From: Bacteroidota bacterium
Lineage (GTDB): Bacteria; Bacteroidota; Bacteroidia; Bacteroidales; NBLH01
Length of the DNA: 55,008 nt
Direction of reading: 5' to 3'
Assembly: GCA_025361565.1 (NCBI GenBank)
Contig: JANYKN010000110.1
Span: forward strand, 1 to 55,008
The position numbers and the translations under genes are program-made. The notes under the pieces are model-generated. The model had not been told where the DNA came from. It saw only the letters and a list, made by a program, of their open reading frames with translations, and made no database searches. Of the stretch, positions 9,214 to 19,099 are shown piece by piece; position 1 is the first letter of the stretch, and the number at the start of each line of letters is the position of its first letter.

Positions 9214-9445
9214 ATTCATTTAAAGATTCGACTTTCAAAATCACATGATTACAATACTTCCTTTTAAAGTATCGCAATTAGATAGGTTATTGTCAAAAAT
9301 CAATCATAAACTTTCGATGAGCGTATTAATTTATTCTTTGTATCTTTCAACCTAAATGTGATATTTATTTTTTATATCTTGCTTAATATAAAATAAATAC
9401 ACTGTTATATTGAACTGATTGAATTTTTAAACTTAAACTTAACAC

Positions 9446-10024
9446 ATGGATACTTCACAAATATTTACAGAAAACTTTCTTTTTCGGATTTTGATCAATA
9501 TGGCTTCCATGATAATCCTGATCCGATTTGTATATTACACCACCTATCAGAAAAAGGATTCTTTCTTTACCTTTTTCCTTCTCAATTTTATTGTTTTCCT
9601 TTTGTCATATATGCTTGAAAAAACAGGTGGATTTGATCATATTGGAAGTGCATTTGGATTATTGGCAGCTTTTACTCTACTTCGTTTTCGGACAGAAACA
9701 ATTTCTTTAAAAGATATGACCTACCTGTTTATCATCATGACATTTGGCCTGATAAACTCAATTATGAAAGGAACTTATCTTGAAATCATTGCATTAAATG
9801 GAATGATCATTATAGCAGTTTATGTGGTGGATGGCAACCGCTTGTTGCGAAATCAAAAATTTCAAACCATTGATTACCCTTCCATTGAAAATATTAAACC
9901 TGAAAATAGAGAAAAACTCATTGCAGAATTGAAGGAATGCACTGGATTAGATATTCAAAAAATCACCATCGAACATATTGATGTTGGAAAAGGTAAAGTT
10001 TTAATAAAATTGTATTATTATTGA
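9446..10024 (+). CDS. DUF4956 membrane protein
   Basis: This 192-residue protein has three or four hydrophobic helices in the first 125 residues and a soluble C-terminal part. The segment GSAFGLLAAFTLLRFRTE is characteristic of the DUF4956 family. In other genomes these proteins often sit near polyphosphate-polymerase (VTC-like) and CotH genes, but neither is visible here. The function is not known. The family call rests on recognition of the conserved segment. Confidence 0.8.
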   Translation: MDTSQIFTENFLFRILINMASMIILIRFVYYTTYQKKDSFFTFFLLNFIVFLLSYMLEKTGGFDHIGSAFGLLAAFTLLRFRTETISLKDMTYLFIIMTFGLINSIMKGTYLEIIALNGMIIIAVYVVDGNRLLRNQKFQTIDYPSIENIKPENREKLIAELKECTGLDIQKITIEHIDVGKGKVLIKLYYY

Positions 10025-10349
10025 TATTTAATTTTATTTCTACCTTATGAATTTAAAACGATATTTACAACACATGATTATAAATAAACACATAGGCAGA
10101 TAAAAAAAATCACAATAGAAACATATTTTTCTAATACGCCTTTTTAAAAGTAAGTGCCAGTAAGAATTTTTAAACTATGTATCTATGTGGTAATTGTTTA
10201 AATTTTTCGTTGCAGTTGCACCATCTTAAAATTCAATTACTTTTAACACAGTAAAGTAGAAAGATTCAACATTTTGAAGAAAATAAGCCCGATATTTTAT
10301 AATTTCGACCCCGTTTTGATAAACAAAACGTATTATTATAAGCCTATTG
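10025..10349 (+). promoter_or_regulatory. Gap upstream of mtnA with promoter-like site and 5' hairpin
   Basis: This 325-base gap has TTTG at 10273-10276, then 23 bases, then TAATTTCG at 10300-10307, which is one base off the TAnnTTTG consensus. A seven-base hairpin (CGTTTTG at 10312-10318, CAAAACG at 10324-10330) would lie at the very start of the transcript. I see no known S-adenosylmethionine riboswitch. The rest is AT-rich, with a weak pairing of CACATAG and CTATGTG words. Confidence 0.3.
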
Positions 10350-11396
10350 ATGAAAGTTAACCAACGTTATTACCACACCATTTGGATGAAAGGTTCGAAA
10401 GTACATATGATTGAACAAAACCTTTTACCATTTGAATTTAAGATCTTTACTTCTCGAAATTACAAAGAAACTTGCCATGCCATAAAAACCATGATTGTTC
10501 GCGGTGCCGGAGCTATTGGAGCAGCTGCAGGTTTTGCAATGGCACAGGCAGCCCTCGAAGCTAATGCAAGTAACTATAAAAGCTATCTGCAAGCCGCTAA
10601 AAATGAAATAGACGCAACACGTCCCACGGCCAGAAATTTGTTTGCAGCCACTGAAAAAGTATATAAAGCTGCATTGGAAGGAAAAGAAGCTGCAATTACA
10701 GCAGCCCAGCAAATTGCAGATAAGGATAAGGCAGACACCAAACGCATTGGAGAGTTGGGGAATACTTTAATTAAAGATGGTTACCGTATTGAAACACATT
10801 GCAATGCAGGTTGGCTTGCCTTTGTAGATCATGGAACTGCCCTTGCCCCTATTTATTTGGCCAAAGAAGCCGGCAAAAAAGTATTTGTTTATGTTGATGA
10901 GACCCGTCCACGAAGCCAGGGAGCAAGATTAACTGCCTGGGAATTACAAAATGAAGAAATCCCTTTTGCAATAATCCCCGACAATGCGGGCGCACATTTA
11001 ATGTCGAAAGGCATGATAGATATGGTAATTGTTGGTGCCGACCGTATTGCCAGGAATGGAGATACCGCTAATAAAATTGGAACACTTGAAAAAGCTATTG
11101 CTGCAAAATATTACGGAATACCATTTTATGTAGCAGCTCCACTTTCAACATTTGATTTTGAATGTTTAAGTGGAAAAGATATCATTATAGAAGAAAGGGA
11201 TCAGGAGGAAGTCCTTTATCAATATGGCATTTCAGACGATGGAAAGAAAACAAGGATTTTAGTTGCTTGTCCAAATTCCACTGCCATTAATCCTGCATTC
11301 GATGTTACACCAGCTGAATTAATTACCGGGATAATTACTGAACACGGTATTATTAAACCAGATTTTATAGAGATAGAAAAACTCATAAGTATTTAG
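10350..11396 (+). CDS. mtnA: S-methyl-5-thioribose-1-phosphate isomerase
   Basis: This enzyme of the methionine salvage pathway converts methylthioribose 1-phosphate to methylthioribulose 1-phosphate in the cytoplasm. Family signatures are all present: RGAGAIGAAAG near residue 50, HCNAGWLAF with the catalytic Cys near residue 150, DETRPRSQGARLTAWE, and VGADRIARNGDTANKIGT with the catalytic Asp. The start is the ATG at 10350; a TTG lies just before it. Length (348) is normal. No other salvage gene is next to it. MtnA is close to the eIF2B-like proteins, but the Cys and Asp pair supports the isomerase. Confidence 0.92.
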   Translation: MKVNQRYYHTIWMKGSKVHMIEQNLLPFEFKIFTSRNYKETCHAIKTMIVRGAGAIGAAAGFAMAQAALEANASNYKSYLQAAKNEIDATRPTARNLFAATEKVYKAALEGKEAAITAAQQIADKDKADTKRIGELGNTLIKDGYRIETHCNAGWLAFVDHGTALAPIYLAKEAGKKVFVYVDETRPRSQGARLTAWELQNEEIPFAIIPDNAGAHLMSKGMIDMVIVGADRIARNGDTANKIGTLEKAIAAKYYGIPFYVAAPLSTFDFECLSGKDIIIEERDQEEVLYQYGISDDGKKTRILVACPNSTAINPAFDVTPAELITGIITEHGIIKPDFIEIEKLISI

Positions 11397-11454
11397 TATT
11401 TTAAAGACATAAAAGCTTGGAATCAAATCAAATAATAATCAATTAAAAATCGAA

Positions 11455-12006
11455 ATGATGAAGAAAATTAAAATTGGAATTATTGCAGTTTTTGTATTTT
11501 TACTTCCATCCATAATGCTTTCGCAAATAAGCAAACAAGATAGTATTTGGAAACCTTTCAAATTTTTTATAGGCAATTGGACTGGAACCAATGAAGGTTC
11601 TGTTGGAAATGGAGTTTATGAAAGATCTTATAAATTCATCTTTAATGGAAAATTTATTGAAGTAAAAAATAAATCAACTTATTCCCCAACAGCTGAAAAT
11701 CCAAAAGGCGAAGTTCACGAAGATGTGGGATATATTAGTTATGATAAGATTCGTAAAATATTTATACTGAGACAATTTCACATCGAAGGATTTGTAAATC
11801 AATACAAACTGGATAGTATTTCTCCTGACAAAAGAACTATAATATTTATTACGGAAAGCATTGAAAATATTGCACCTGGTTGGAGAGCAAAAGAAAGTTA
11901 TCAGTTGATTAATGATAACGAATTTATCGAATCATTTGAATTGGCTGAACCAAACAAAGATTTTGAAGGTTACTCAAAAGCAACATTAAAGAGAAAGAAT
12001 ATGTAA
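11455..12006 (+). CDS. Secreted DUF1579-like protein
   Basis: This 183-residue protein has a signal peptide over residues 1-23 (cut likely after MLSQ). The mature part is rich in beta strands and starts FKFFIGNWTGTNEG. That opening resembles the FxxGxWxG start of small beta-barrel families such as DUF1579 and nitrobindin-like proteins. No catalytic residues can be named. It follows mtnA by 58 bases, in the same direction, with no clear terminator between. The function is unknown. Confidence 0.6.
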   Translation: MMKKIKIGIIAVFVFLLPSIMLSQISKQDSIWKPFKFFIGNWTGTNEGSVGNGVYERSYKFIFNGKFIEVKNKSTYSPTAENPKGEVHEDVGYISYDKIRKIFILRQFHIEGFVNQYKLDSISPDKRTIIFITESIENIAPGWRAKESYQLINDNEFIESFELAEPNKDFEGYSKATLKRKNM

Positions 12007-12210
12007 ATTGATTATATTGCAAAGAAAAGCCTAACTTCTTGTTCATTTGTAATTTTAGAAACAAAAAGTTGATTATAGTATTCAAACCATTCCTACCAGT
12101 ATTATACAAAACGTTTGGGCATATTTTTTCAATCGAAAAATTGAAATTAAATACCAATCCAGAAAATATAACAGTAAATTGTTTCCGATTCCATAGAAAT
12201 CTATCTGGTT

Positions 12211-12458
12211 GTTTACAAAAATATATTCAACTCCATTTTACGAAACCCAGTTTCAAATGCAATGAGATCTAGAATTCCTGGAGGGAAAACTAATATCCAC
12301 GTAGAAAAATTACATCAGATACCATAATCCAAATTCTGGTAATGGACTTGGATTTGCCAACCTGCAAGGGTTATGTAGATGAACAACGTGGCAAAATTTA
12401 AATAGAGAGCGAAGTTGAAAAGGGAACTGATTTTAAATTTCCAATATCAAAAATCTAA
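12211..12458 (+). pseudogene. Decayed histidine kinase C-terminus
   Basis: These are broken pieces of a kinase ATPase domain. Frame 12211-12327 reads NSILRNPVSNAM then RIPGGKTNIHV, the N-box and the strand after it, and ends in TAA. Frame 12332 onward reads NSGNGLGFA (G2 box). Frame 12369-12458 reads GYVDEQRGKI, a stop, then IESEVEKGTDFKFPIS, the usual kinase end. The DTGxGI box that should lie between the first two pieces is missing. So there are at least two frameshifts, one internal stop and one deletion. Upstream sequence (12007-12210) may contain more remnants but is unreadable. The rest of the gap to 12625 holds no gene. Confidence 0.75.
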
Positions 12459-12625
12459 ATGAAAACTTAAGCCAAAATTGCCTAAATAATTCAGTATTTT
12501 TGAAGTATATCAGCATTGAGTTAATTGATTGAATTTTGCATTAAGATTGTCAGGTTTTATGTAATGTATTTGTAAATTAATTATGAATATAAAAACCTCG
12601 GTTATTAAATTTAAAAAAACAATAA

Positions 12626-14587
12626 ATGAAAAGCAAAATCAACTTTAAGTATATAATTATTGGCTTTATCACCGGATTTATACTGAGCTTATGTGGAATG
12701 ACCTTTGAAGATTACATGCACAATATCCCATTTTTAATGGCATTAAGCTCTTTACATCATTTTATCGCTCCTACTTTTATTGGTTGTTTTTCAAGCTTGT
12801 TCGGCTTTCTTTTGTGGAAGCGAAAAACAAATCAAATCAGGGCAATTAACCTACATTCAAAAAATCTTCGGGCGCTTCTAGATATAAATTCAGCACTTAT
12901 TTCAACCATTGAAATAGATTCAGTTCTTCAAATAATTATTGATGAATCAACACATCTCACTAATCTTGAGACAGGTGCAATTTATCTCCATGAAAATGAA
13001 AAATTATATCTCGGTGCAACCACTCCTCCTCTTCCACTTGAATTTCCTGAAATTTTGCGTTATGATTTATTGACAAATCATCCCAATATTCAAAAATCAT
13101 TAATTGAAAAACAACCTGTAACAATTCCGGATACATCATTAGCTATTTTTTCGGATGCAGAAATGCGGGTGATTAAATTCAGAGGGTTACGTTCAATAAT
13201 TTATATTCCTCTAATTATTGAAAACCGTCCCGTTGGTACATTAATTTTGGGAACCATAAACAAACTTCGCTCATTTTCGGAACATGAAATAAATATGTAT
13301 CGTTCATTTTCAAGTCAGGCAGCTCTAACTATCGAAAATGCAAGGCTATTTAAGGAAAGTTTGCAAATAGCTGAAGAACTTCGACAACAGAACGAAGAAT
13401 TTCTAAGCCTAAATGAAGAATTGAGTGAGAGCAATTTAAGAATTCAAAAAATAAACGACGAATTGAAATTAGCAAAGGAAAAAGCAGAAGAAAGCGACAG
13501 ATTAAAATCTTCATTTCTAAAAAACATGTCGCACGAAGTAAGGACTCCACTAAATGCAATTACAGGTTTTTCTTCATTGATAACAAATCCAAATCTAATC
13601 CCTGAGAAATTAATAAAATTTTCAGAAATGATTTCAACTAGTAGCCAAAAACTTATTGAAATAATTACAGATGTTGTTGAAATATCGCAAATACATTCAA
13701 ACCTAATTAAAACAAAAATGTCGGAATTTGACATTATTTCAATATTGGATAACCTAATCATTCGTTTTAAAAACATCGCAAAAACAAAAAATATTGATTT
13801 AGTTTTAAATTATAATATCCTACAAAAAGAATATCTAATTGTTTCGGATAAAGAAAAAGTAGAAAGTATAATTAATCATTTAGTCGACAATGCTATAAAA
13901 TTCACCGCCCAAGGTTCGGTTGAAATAAACTGTGAATTGGATCTTCTAAATATTAACATTTCAATTTCCGATACAGGAATTGGAATCTCTTTTGAAATGC
14001 AAGAATTAATTTTTGAGCCATTTCGGCAAGTAGAAACAGGAATCATTAGAAATTACGGTGGTAATGGATTAGGATTGCCCATTGCAAAAGCGTATATAGA
14101 TATACTGAATGGTTCAATTTCGTTAAAATCGGAATTGAACAAGGGAAGTACTTTTATGGTTTCGATACCTATAAATAAAGAGGCAATTGAATCAAACAAA
14201 ACATCTGTAAAAAGTAAAAAATATTCAATCAATACTATTTTAATTGCTGAAGACGAATATTCCAACTATCAATATTTATGCGAAATACTTGATACATCAA
14301 ATTTTAAAACGCTATATGCAAAAAATGGCCAACAAGCTTTAGATTTGTGTCTATCGAATCCAACAATTGACCTAATCCTTATGGATATAAAAATGCCAAT
14401 TATGGACGGAAATACTGCAGCAAAACAAATTAAACTGTTTCGACCGGATCTACTAATTATAGCACAAACTGCTTATGCCCGCGAAAGTGAAAAAGAGAAT
14501 TTCAAAGATGCTTTTGATGATTATATAACAAAACCGATAAATGCAGATGTTTTAAAACAAAAACTGTTGAAATATATTGATAAATGA
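12626..14587 (+). CDS. Hybrid sensor histidine kinase (GAF, kinase, receiver)
   Basis: This 653-residue membrane signal transducer has one or two hydrophobic helices in residues 8-65, a GAF domain at about 80-240 and a coiled-coil linker. The kinase core follows: phospho-acceptor His303 in SHEVRTPLN, N-box NHLVDNAIKF, DTGIGI, GGNGLGLPIA and KGSTFMVSIP. The C-terminal receiver starts ILIAEDE and has phospho-acceptor Asp587 in LILMDIKMPIMDG. It ends in the receiver with no output domain, so it passes phosphate to a separate protein or works by itself. It lies directly downstream of the decayed kinase fragment. The signal sensed is unknown. Confidence 0.92.
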   Translation: MKSKINFKYIIIGFITGFILSLCGMTFEDYMHNIPFLMALSSLHHFIAPTFIGCFSSLFGFLLWKRKTNQIRAINLHSKNLRALLDINSALISTIEIDSVLQIIIDESTHLTNLETGAIYLHENEKLYLGATTPPLPLEFPEILRYDLLTNHPNIQKSLIEKQPVTIPDTSLAIFSDAEMRVIKFRGLRSIIYIPLIIENRPVGTLILGTINKLRSFSEHEINMYRSFSSQAALTIENARLFKESLQIAEELRQQNEEFLSLNEELSESNLRIQKINDELKLAKEKAEESDRLKSSFLKNMSHEVRTPLNAITGFSSLITNPNLIPEKLIKFSEMISTSSQKLIEIITDVVEISQIHSNLIKTKMSEFDIISILDNLIIRFKNIAKTKNIDLVLNYNILQKEYLIVSDKEKVESIINHLVDNAIKFTAQGSVEINCELDLLNINISISDTGIGISFEMQELIFEPFRQVETGIIRNYGGNGLGLPIAKAYIDILNGSISLKSELNKGSTFMVSIPINKEAIESNKTSVKSKKYSINTILIAEDEYSNYQYLCEILDTSNFKTLYAKNGQQALDLCLSNPTIDLILMDIKMPIMDGNTAAKQIKLFRPDLLIIAQTAYARESEKENFKDAFDDYITKPINADVLKQKLLKYIDK

Positions 14588-14723
14588 TGAATAGGTAATG
14601 CTAATTATTTCAGGTTATCCAACTTTGATTTGTGAATTTTAAATTCATATAAAAATAATTTGTCAACTTAATATTTCAATGATTATGATAATGATTTTTG
14701 TTAAAATATAATTTCAGAACAAA

Positions 14724-16322
14724 TTGAGAAAACCACAAATTGGAAGCGTTTTAAAAAAAAGCAAAAACAATATTGCTTTTATTATCTTACTATTTACCAT
14801 TTCTCTGCTTTATAATTATCCTCAAATTTTAAAACATAGACCATACTCCATTCATCAATGGCGTCAAGCGGATTGTTTATCACTAACTCTGAATTATTAC
14901 AAAGAAGGGCGAAATTTCTTTGAACCTGCTATCCATTGGGTGGGCAATGGTAAAGATGGTAAAACAATAAGCGAATTTCCTATCATATATTACACTGTTG
15001 CCAAATTATGGAAATTATTTGGTTACCATGAATACATATTCAGGCTGGTAAATATATTAATTGTTTTTTCTGGACTATTTTGTCTCTATAGGCTTATATT
15101 TGATATTTTATCTGATTTATTTTGGTCAATAACAATTACACTTTTTTTATTCACTTCTCCAATCTTGGTGTATTATACCAATAATTTCACTGCCGATGCA
15201 CCTGCATTCGGTCTCGCGTTAATTGGTTGTTATTTTATATGGAATGGATATAAAAAACAAAATAAATTTTGGTATTACTCATCTTTCCTGTTTTTCCTTC
15301 TGGCTGGATTGATTAAAATAAGCTCATTGTTATCTTTCATTGCAATTCTATGTATCCATATTTTCAAGGTACTTTACTATAAAAAAGAAAAATGGTGGTT
15401 TTATAAATGGTACAATATTTTACCTTATTTTATTGTTTTGGGTATTATTGCTGCATGGTACAAATATGCAGTATATTACAATGAAAAAAACCTGGGTGGA
15501 ATATTTTTAACCGGCATTTTTCCAATTTGGGATTTGGATGCAACTGCGATAAAGAATAATTGGTTAAGCTTACGTAAAGATTTAATGCCTGCTTATTTTA
15601 ATAAAGTAGCACTTACTGTCAATTTCATCTTTTTTGTTATTTTACATTTCTTTTACAAAAATACAAACAGACTATTATTTTTTATGATGGATCTGGTATT
15701 TCTTGGAATGGTGGCATATTGCATCCTTTTTTATCAGGCTTTCACAGTTCATGACTATTATTTGACCAATCTTTTAATTTTTCTTCCTCTTCCGGTTGTT
15801 ACTATGCTTGAAATGTTAAAAAGAAATAATGTTAAGTTGTTTCAACTAAAATTCCTAAAATTTATAGCGATTAGTGCCCTACTAATATTAATTTATGAAA
15901 CCTCAGTAATAAACAGGTTAAAATACTCCGCAACAGATGATATGGTTAAAAACAATATTGCCGTTGGCAAAATGGATATGGATTATTGGTCTTGGTATCA
16001 TTGGGATTATAAAAATCATTTAAAAGCTTACGAAACAATAATACCATACCTTAGAAAAATTGGATTAAAAAGAACCGACCGTGTTTTATGCCTTCCGGAT
16101 GCAAGTATAAATATTTCCTTATATTTGATGGATCAGAAAGGTTTTACAGCATATGGTTATAGCAATCTATCATTAGATCAACGGATGAAATTATATAAGA
16201 AAAACGGTGTTCAATATTTGATCACTGATACTTTATATTTTAATGAAAATCAATACTTAAAACCTTACATTCATTCCAAAATAGGAAGTTACGATAATAT
16301 CAATGTTTTTAAATTAAACTAG
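14724..16322 (+). CDS. GT-C-type multi-spanning glycosyltransferase
   Basis: This 532-residue integral membrane protein has about ten hydrophobic helices. After the first helix it has SIHQWRQADCLSL, with an Asp in the first periplasmic loop, as expected for GT-C enzymes that use polyprenyl-phosphate sugars (ArnT/PMT-like). The periplasmic C-terminal region after about residue 410 is soluble. The only plausible start is the TTG at 14724, since no in-frame ATG precedes the first helix. A second membrane protein of similar type follows 54 bases later, probably in one operon. Donor and acceptor are unknown. Confidence 0.7.
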   Translation: MRKPQIGSVLKKSKNNIAFIILLFTISLLYNYPQILKHRPYSIHQWRQADCLSLTLNYYKEGRNFFEPAIHWVGNGKDGKTISEFPIIYYTVAKLWKLFGYHEYIFRLVNILIVFSGLFCLYRLIFDILSDLFWSITITLFLFTSPILVYYTNNFTADAPAFGLALIGCYFIWNGYKKQNKFWYYSSFLFFLLAGLIKISSLLSFIAILCIHIFKVLYYKKEKWWFYKWYNILPYFIVLGIIAAWYKYAVYYNEKNLGGIFLTGIFPIWDLDATAIKNNWLSLRKDLMPAYFNKVALTVNFIFFVILHFFYKNTNRLLFFMMDLVFLGMVAYCILFYQAFTVHDYYLTNLLIFLPLPVVTMLEMLKRNNVKLFQLKFLKFIAISALLILIYETSVINRLKYSATDDMVKNNIAVGKMDMDYWSWYHWDYKNHLKAYETIIPYLRKIGLKRTDRVLCLPDASINISLYLMDQKGFTAYGYSNLSLDQRMKLYKKNGVQYLITDTLYFNENQYLKPYIHSKIGSYDNINVFKLN

Positions 16323-16376
16323 AATCGTGGAGGAATATGATGATGGGCAAAACAGAAATGTTTTAAATTAAATAAA

Positions 16377-17807
16377 ATGAGATTATTAAATTTCAGCACA
16401 TTAAAACCACATAAATTCTTCATCACTTTTGCAAGCAGCTTTGGTTTAATTATTCTGTTATTAACGCCACCTTTTCAAGTTCCTGATGAAATAATTCACT
16501 TTTACAAAGCTTATCAGATTTCCGAAGGCAATTTCATATCTATAAAACAAAATGACCGAATAGGAGGATTTTTGCCAACAAGTATTATAAAAATAACTGG
16601 ACCTTTTTTAGGTTTACGCTGGTATAATCATACAAAAACAAATCGAAAAATCATTTTTGAACAATTTAAAGTACCACTAAAAGATAATGAAAGAACATTT
16701 GCTGATTTTCCCAATAATGCAATGTATTCTCCTGTTTGTTATATTCCACAGGCTTTATCAATATTTGTTTTTAGAAAATTAAATTTACCACCATTATATA
16801 TTTTTTATGGCGCAAGATTATTTACTTTATTGTTCTGGATTTTTGGTATTTACAAGGCAATTAAGATAATTCCTTTTTATAAATGGTTATTTGCACTTAT
16901 AGCCTTGTTGCCCATGTCGTTGTATATCAATATGTCATTAAGTGCAGATGTAATGACCAATCTGCTTTCTTTTTTCTTCATTGCATATACATTAAAGTAT
17001 GCTTATTCCAAAACAAATGTGACTTATAATAATTTTCTGATTTTACTTTTATTGATAATCTTGCTTGCATCAACAAAACTTGTATATACACCATTGGTTC
17101 TTTTAATATTTTTGATTCCTAAAAAGAATTTTATGGATAAAAAACACTATTTTATTCAAATTTCCCTTGTGTTTATTATAGCTTTTTGCACCGTGATTTT
17201 CTGGTCAATAAAATTGAACAACTTATACTTACCCTATAATTTATATAATAGACAATTTCGTGATGCAGCTTCTTTGATTGAATGTGTAAATGCTTATGCA
17301 CAAATGGAATACCTGACAAATCATAATATTTACATCATTCGTGTTCTCATTAATTCCATGGTTCAATCTTTCGATATGTATTTTCGAGGCTATATTGGCA
17401 CTTTTGGATGGCTTGATACCTTGCTGCCAATAAGGTTTATCTATTTGGCATATAGTGTACTTTTCGGGATTGCTTTAATTGAAAAGAGCAATACTATTAT
17501 TATCAATTTGAAGCAGAAAATAATAATTGCCATTTCAATAATAATCACAATTAGCTTGGTTCTTTTATCTCAGCATTTATCATGGAATTGTGTTGGAGGC
17601 GAAATTATTGTCACAATTCAGGGAAGGTATTTTATTCCGGTATTTCCTCTGCTTTTTATATTATTTTACAATACAAAGTTCAATTATACCAAGCTTGTAA
17701 AACCACTGGTAATTATATTTACAATTATCAGTTTATCTATTACGGTTAAAACAATTTATAGTAGATATTATGTATTATCTGAAAGTAAATCAGCTATAAT
17801 TAATTAG
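16377..17807 (+). CDS. DUF2142 membrane protein
   Basis: This 476-residue protein has about ten to twelve transmembrane helices. Immediately after the first helix comes PPFQVPDEIIHFYKAYQIS, the hallmark of DUF2142 proteins, with an acidic pair placed like the catalytic Asp of GT-C glycosyltransferases. It probably works with the preceding membrane protein on cell-surface glycan or lipid-linked sugar. That is inference from similarity and neighbourhood. It ends just before a strong hairpin at 17896-17928. Confidence 0.8.
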   Translation: MRLLNFSTLKPHKFFITFASSFGLIILLLTPPFQVPDEIIHFYKAYQISEGNFISIKQNDRIGGFLPTSIIKITGPFLGLRWYNHTKTNRKIIFEQFKVPLKDNERTFADFPNNAMYSPVCYIPQALSIFVFRKLNLPPLYIFYGARLFTLLFWIFGIYKAIKIIPFYKWLFALIALLPMSLYINMSLSADVMTNLLSFFFIAYTLKYAYSKTNVTYNNFLILLLLIILLASTKLVYTPLVLLIFLIPKKNFMDKKHYFIQISLVFIIAFCTVIFWSIKLNNLYLPYNLYNRQFRDAASLIECVNAYAQMEYLTNHNIYIIRVLINSMVQSFDMYFRGYIGTFGWLDTLLPIRFIYLAYSVLFGIALIEKSNTIIINLKQKIIIAISIIITISLVLLSQHLSWNCVGGEIIVTIQGRYFIPVFPLLFILFYNTKFNYTKLVKPLVIIFTIISLSITVKTIYSRYYVLSESKSAIIN

Positions 17808-17895
17808 GATAATATATGAAATATTTAAATGATTTTGAAATATAAATTGATTTTGATGATAAAAATTATGTATAGATTATCAATTTGCTTATAAT

Positions 17896-17928
17896 AAACC
17901 TTTCAGATTTTAATAATCTGAAAGGTTT
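17896..17928. terminator. Perfect 14-base hairpin between convergent genes
   Basis: AAACCTTTCAGATT (17896-17909) and AATCTGAAAGGTTT (17915-17928) pair perfectly around a 5-base loop, with TTTTA on the plus side. It lies between the 3' ends of the DUF2142 gene and the 311-residue gene, so a bidirectional terminator is likely. Its word CCTTTCAG recurs in the hairpin at 19664-19710. Confidence 0.7.
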
Positions 17929-17935
17929 TACATCA

Positions 17936-18871
17936 TTAAAGCTTTTCTAAACTCACATTTAAAACCGTCATTTCGCCATCGTTTACACTTAAAGTAACCA
18001 TTTGATCTGTATATCCAGCCTTTTTTAAACTAACTTGATAATTTCCCGATTTCAATGATTTAATATTAAAACCTCCTTTTTCAGCGGTTTTTTTAATGAT
18101 ACCAGTTTTACTATTTATAGATTTGGCATTAGTTAATCCACCATCCAAAGCAAATGTAGCACTAACGCCTTTTATCGGTAATCCGGTTTTGGTTTCTGTA
18201 ACCAAGCATTTAACTGATAGAGTTCCAGCACCTGTATTCATTATTTTTTGAGCTGCTTTATAGCCATTATAAAAATTCACCTGATTCCGTCTTATTATCT
18301 CAACTGCTGCATTCATATTATTTAAAGCAGTATCAGCTGTTTTAAACAATGCAACCAATTGTTTTGTTGTTTGGCTTCCTTCACTTCTTCCTGCACCTGT
18401 TTTGCCCAAAGAAGCATTATAGGCAGTAATAATATTCAATAAAATGATCTGTGATTCAACAGTTATTCCATAAGGAACAAGAAATTTAATAAAAGACTGT
18501 GCACGGTCATACACAATTTGGGCATAATTTTTTACCGCTGTATCTGCAACCTGTTTTAATTTGCTTTCGGTAAATTTAACTTCTTGTATTAATCTTTCAT
18601 TGTTGTTAAACTTGGCATATGTACTCAATTTTCTTGCATAATCAGCAGTTTCTACAATTAAGCTTTCTTTTAATAGGTTTTTACCTGTGGTAAGTCCTTT
18701 TTTACTGGTTTTTTGTAATTCTGAAATGGCTTGTATTTTTGGGATAGAATCATAAAACAATTTCGAATTCATCGGAAAATTAGGTAATAAATCGGTAATA
18801 GAAATGTAAGTTTCAAGAAATTCTCTCAATGTAAGAAACATACCAAATCGACTTTCTTGTAAATTTGTCAT
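17936..18871 (-). CDS. Unknown protein with C-terminal carboxypeptidase-regulatory-like domain
   Basis: The first 210 residues of this 311-residue protein are helical and unlike anything I recognise. The last 95 residues form a beta-sandwich of the carboxypeptidase-regulatory type, with SVKCLVTETKTGLPIKGV and later LKSGNYQVSLKKAGY. Such domains are normally on secreted proteins in Bacteroidota, yet no signal peptide or membrane helix is seen at this N-terminus. It may therefore be cytoplasmic or exported by another route. It is a single-gene unit in front of an AT-rich kilobase. Function unknown. Confidence 0.65.
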   Translation of the reverse strand: MTNLQESRFGMFLTLREFLETYISITDLLPNFPMNSKLFYDSIPKIQAISELQKTSKKGLTTGKNLLKESLIVETADYARKLSTYAKFNNNERLIQEVKFTESKLKQVADTAVKNYAQIVYDRAQSFIKFLVPYGITVESQIILLNIITAYNASLGKTGAGRSEGSQTTKQLVALFKTADTALNNMNAAVEIIRRNQVNFYNGYKAAQKIMNTGAGTLSVKCLVTETKTGLPIKGVSATFALDGGLTNAKSINSKTGIIKKTAEKGGFNIKSLKSGNYQVSLKKAGYTDQMVTLSVNDGEMTVLNVSLEKL

Positions 18872-19065
18872 AAATGTTTTTTTTAGTTAATAATAATTAT
18901 AAAATGCAAGATAGACTAATTTAATATAGCAAATCATTTTATTTTGCTTTTAATTATTATTAATCAAACATTTATTTATTGAGAGATTTAAAATATATAA
19001 TTAGATAGTTATTATCATTAATATGATAATTATAAGTTATATTTTGTTTGATATTACCTATTGTA

Positions 19066-19099
19066 TGATTGATATAATCTATTATGTGATTGATATAAT
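19066..19099 (+). repeat. Two 13-base direct repeats 21 bases apart
   Basis: TGATTGATATAAT occurs at 19066-19078 and again at 19087-19099. The 21-base period equals two turns of the helix, the geometry of paired sites for one protein. The pair is about 200 bases upstream of the 311-residue gene. It may be a chance product of AT-rich DNA. Confidence 0.4.

Noticed and set aside
9016-9219. Minus-strand frame inside galE
   Set aside because: It is antisense to a gene with full-length family motifs.
10200-10349. Possible S-adenosylmethionine riboswitch before mtnA
   Set aside because: Only a seven-base hairpin is seen, with none of the conserved cores of known SAM riboswitch classes that I can recognise.
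12039-12272. Plus-strand frame of 77 codons within the decayed kinase region
   Set aside because: The kinase motifs lie in other frames, so this frame is a by-product of decay.
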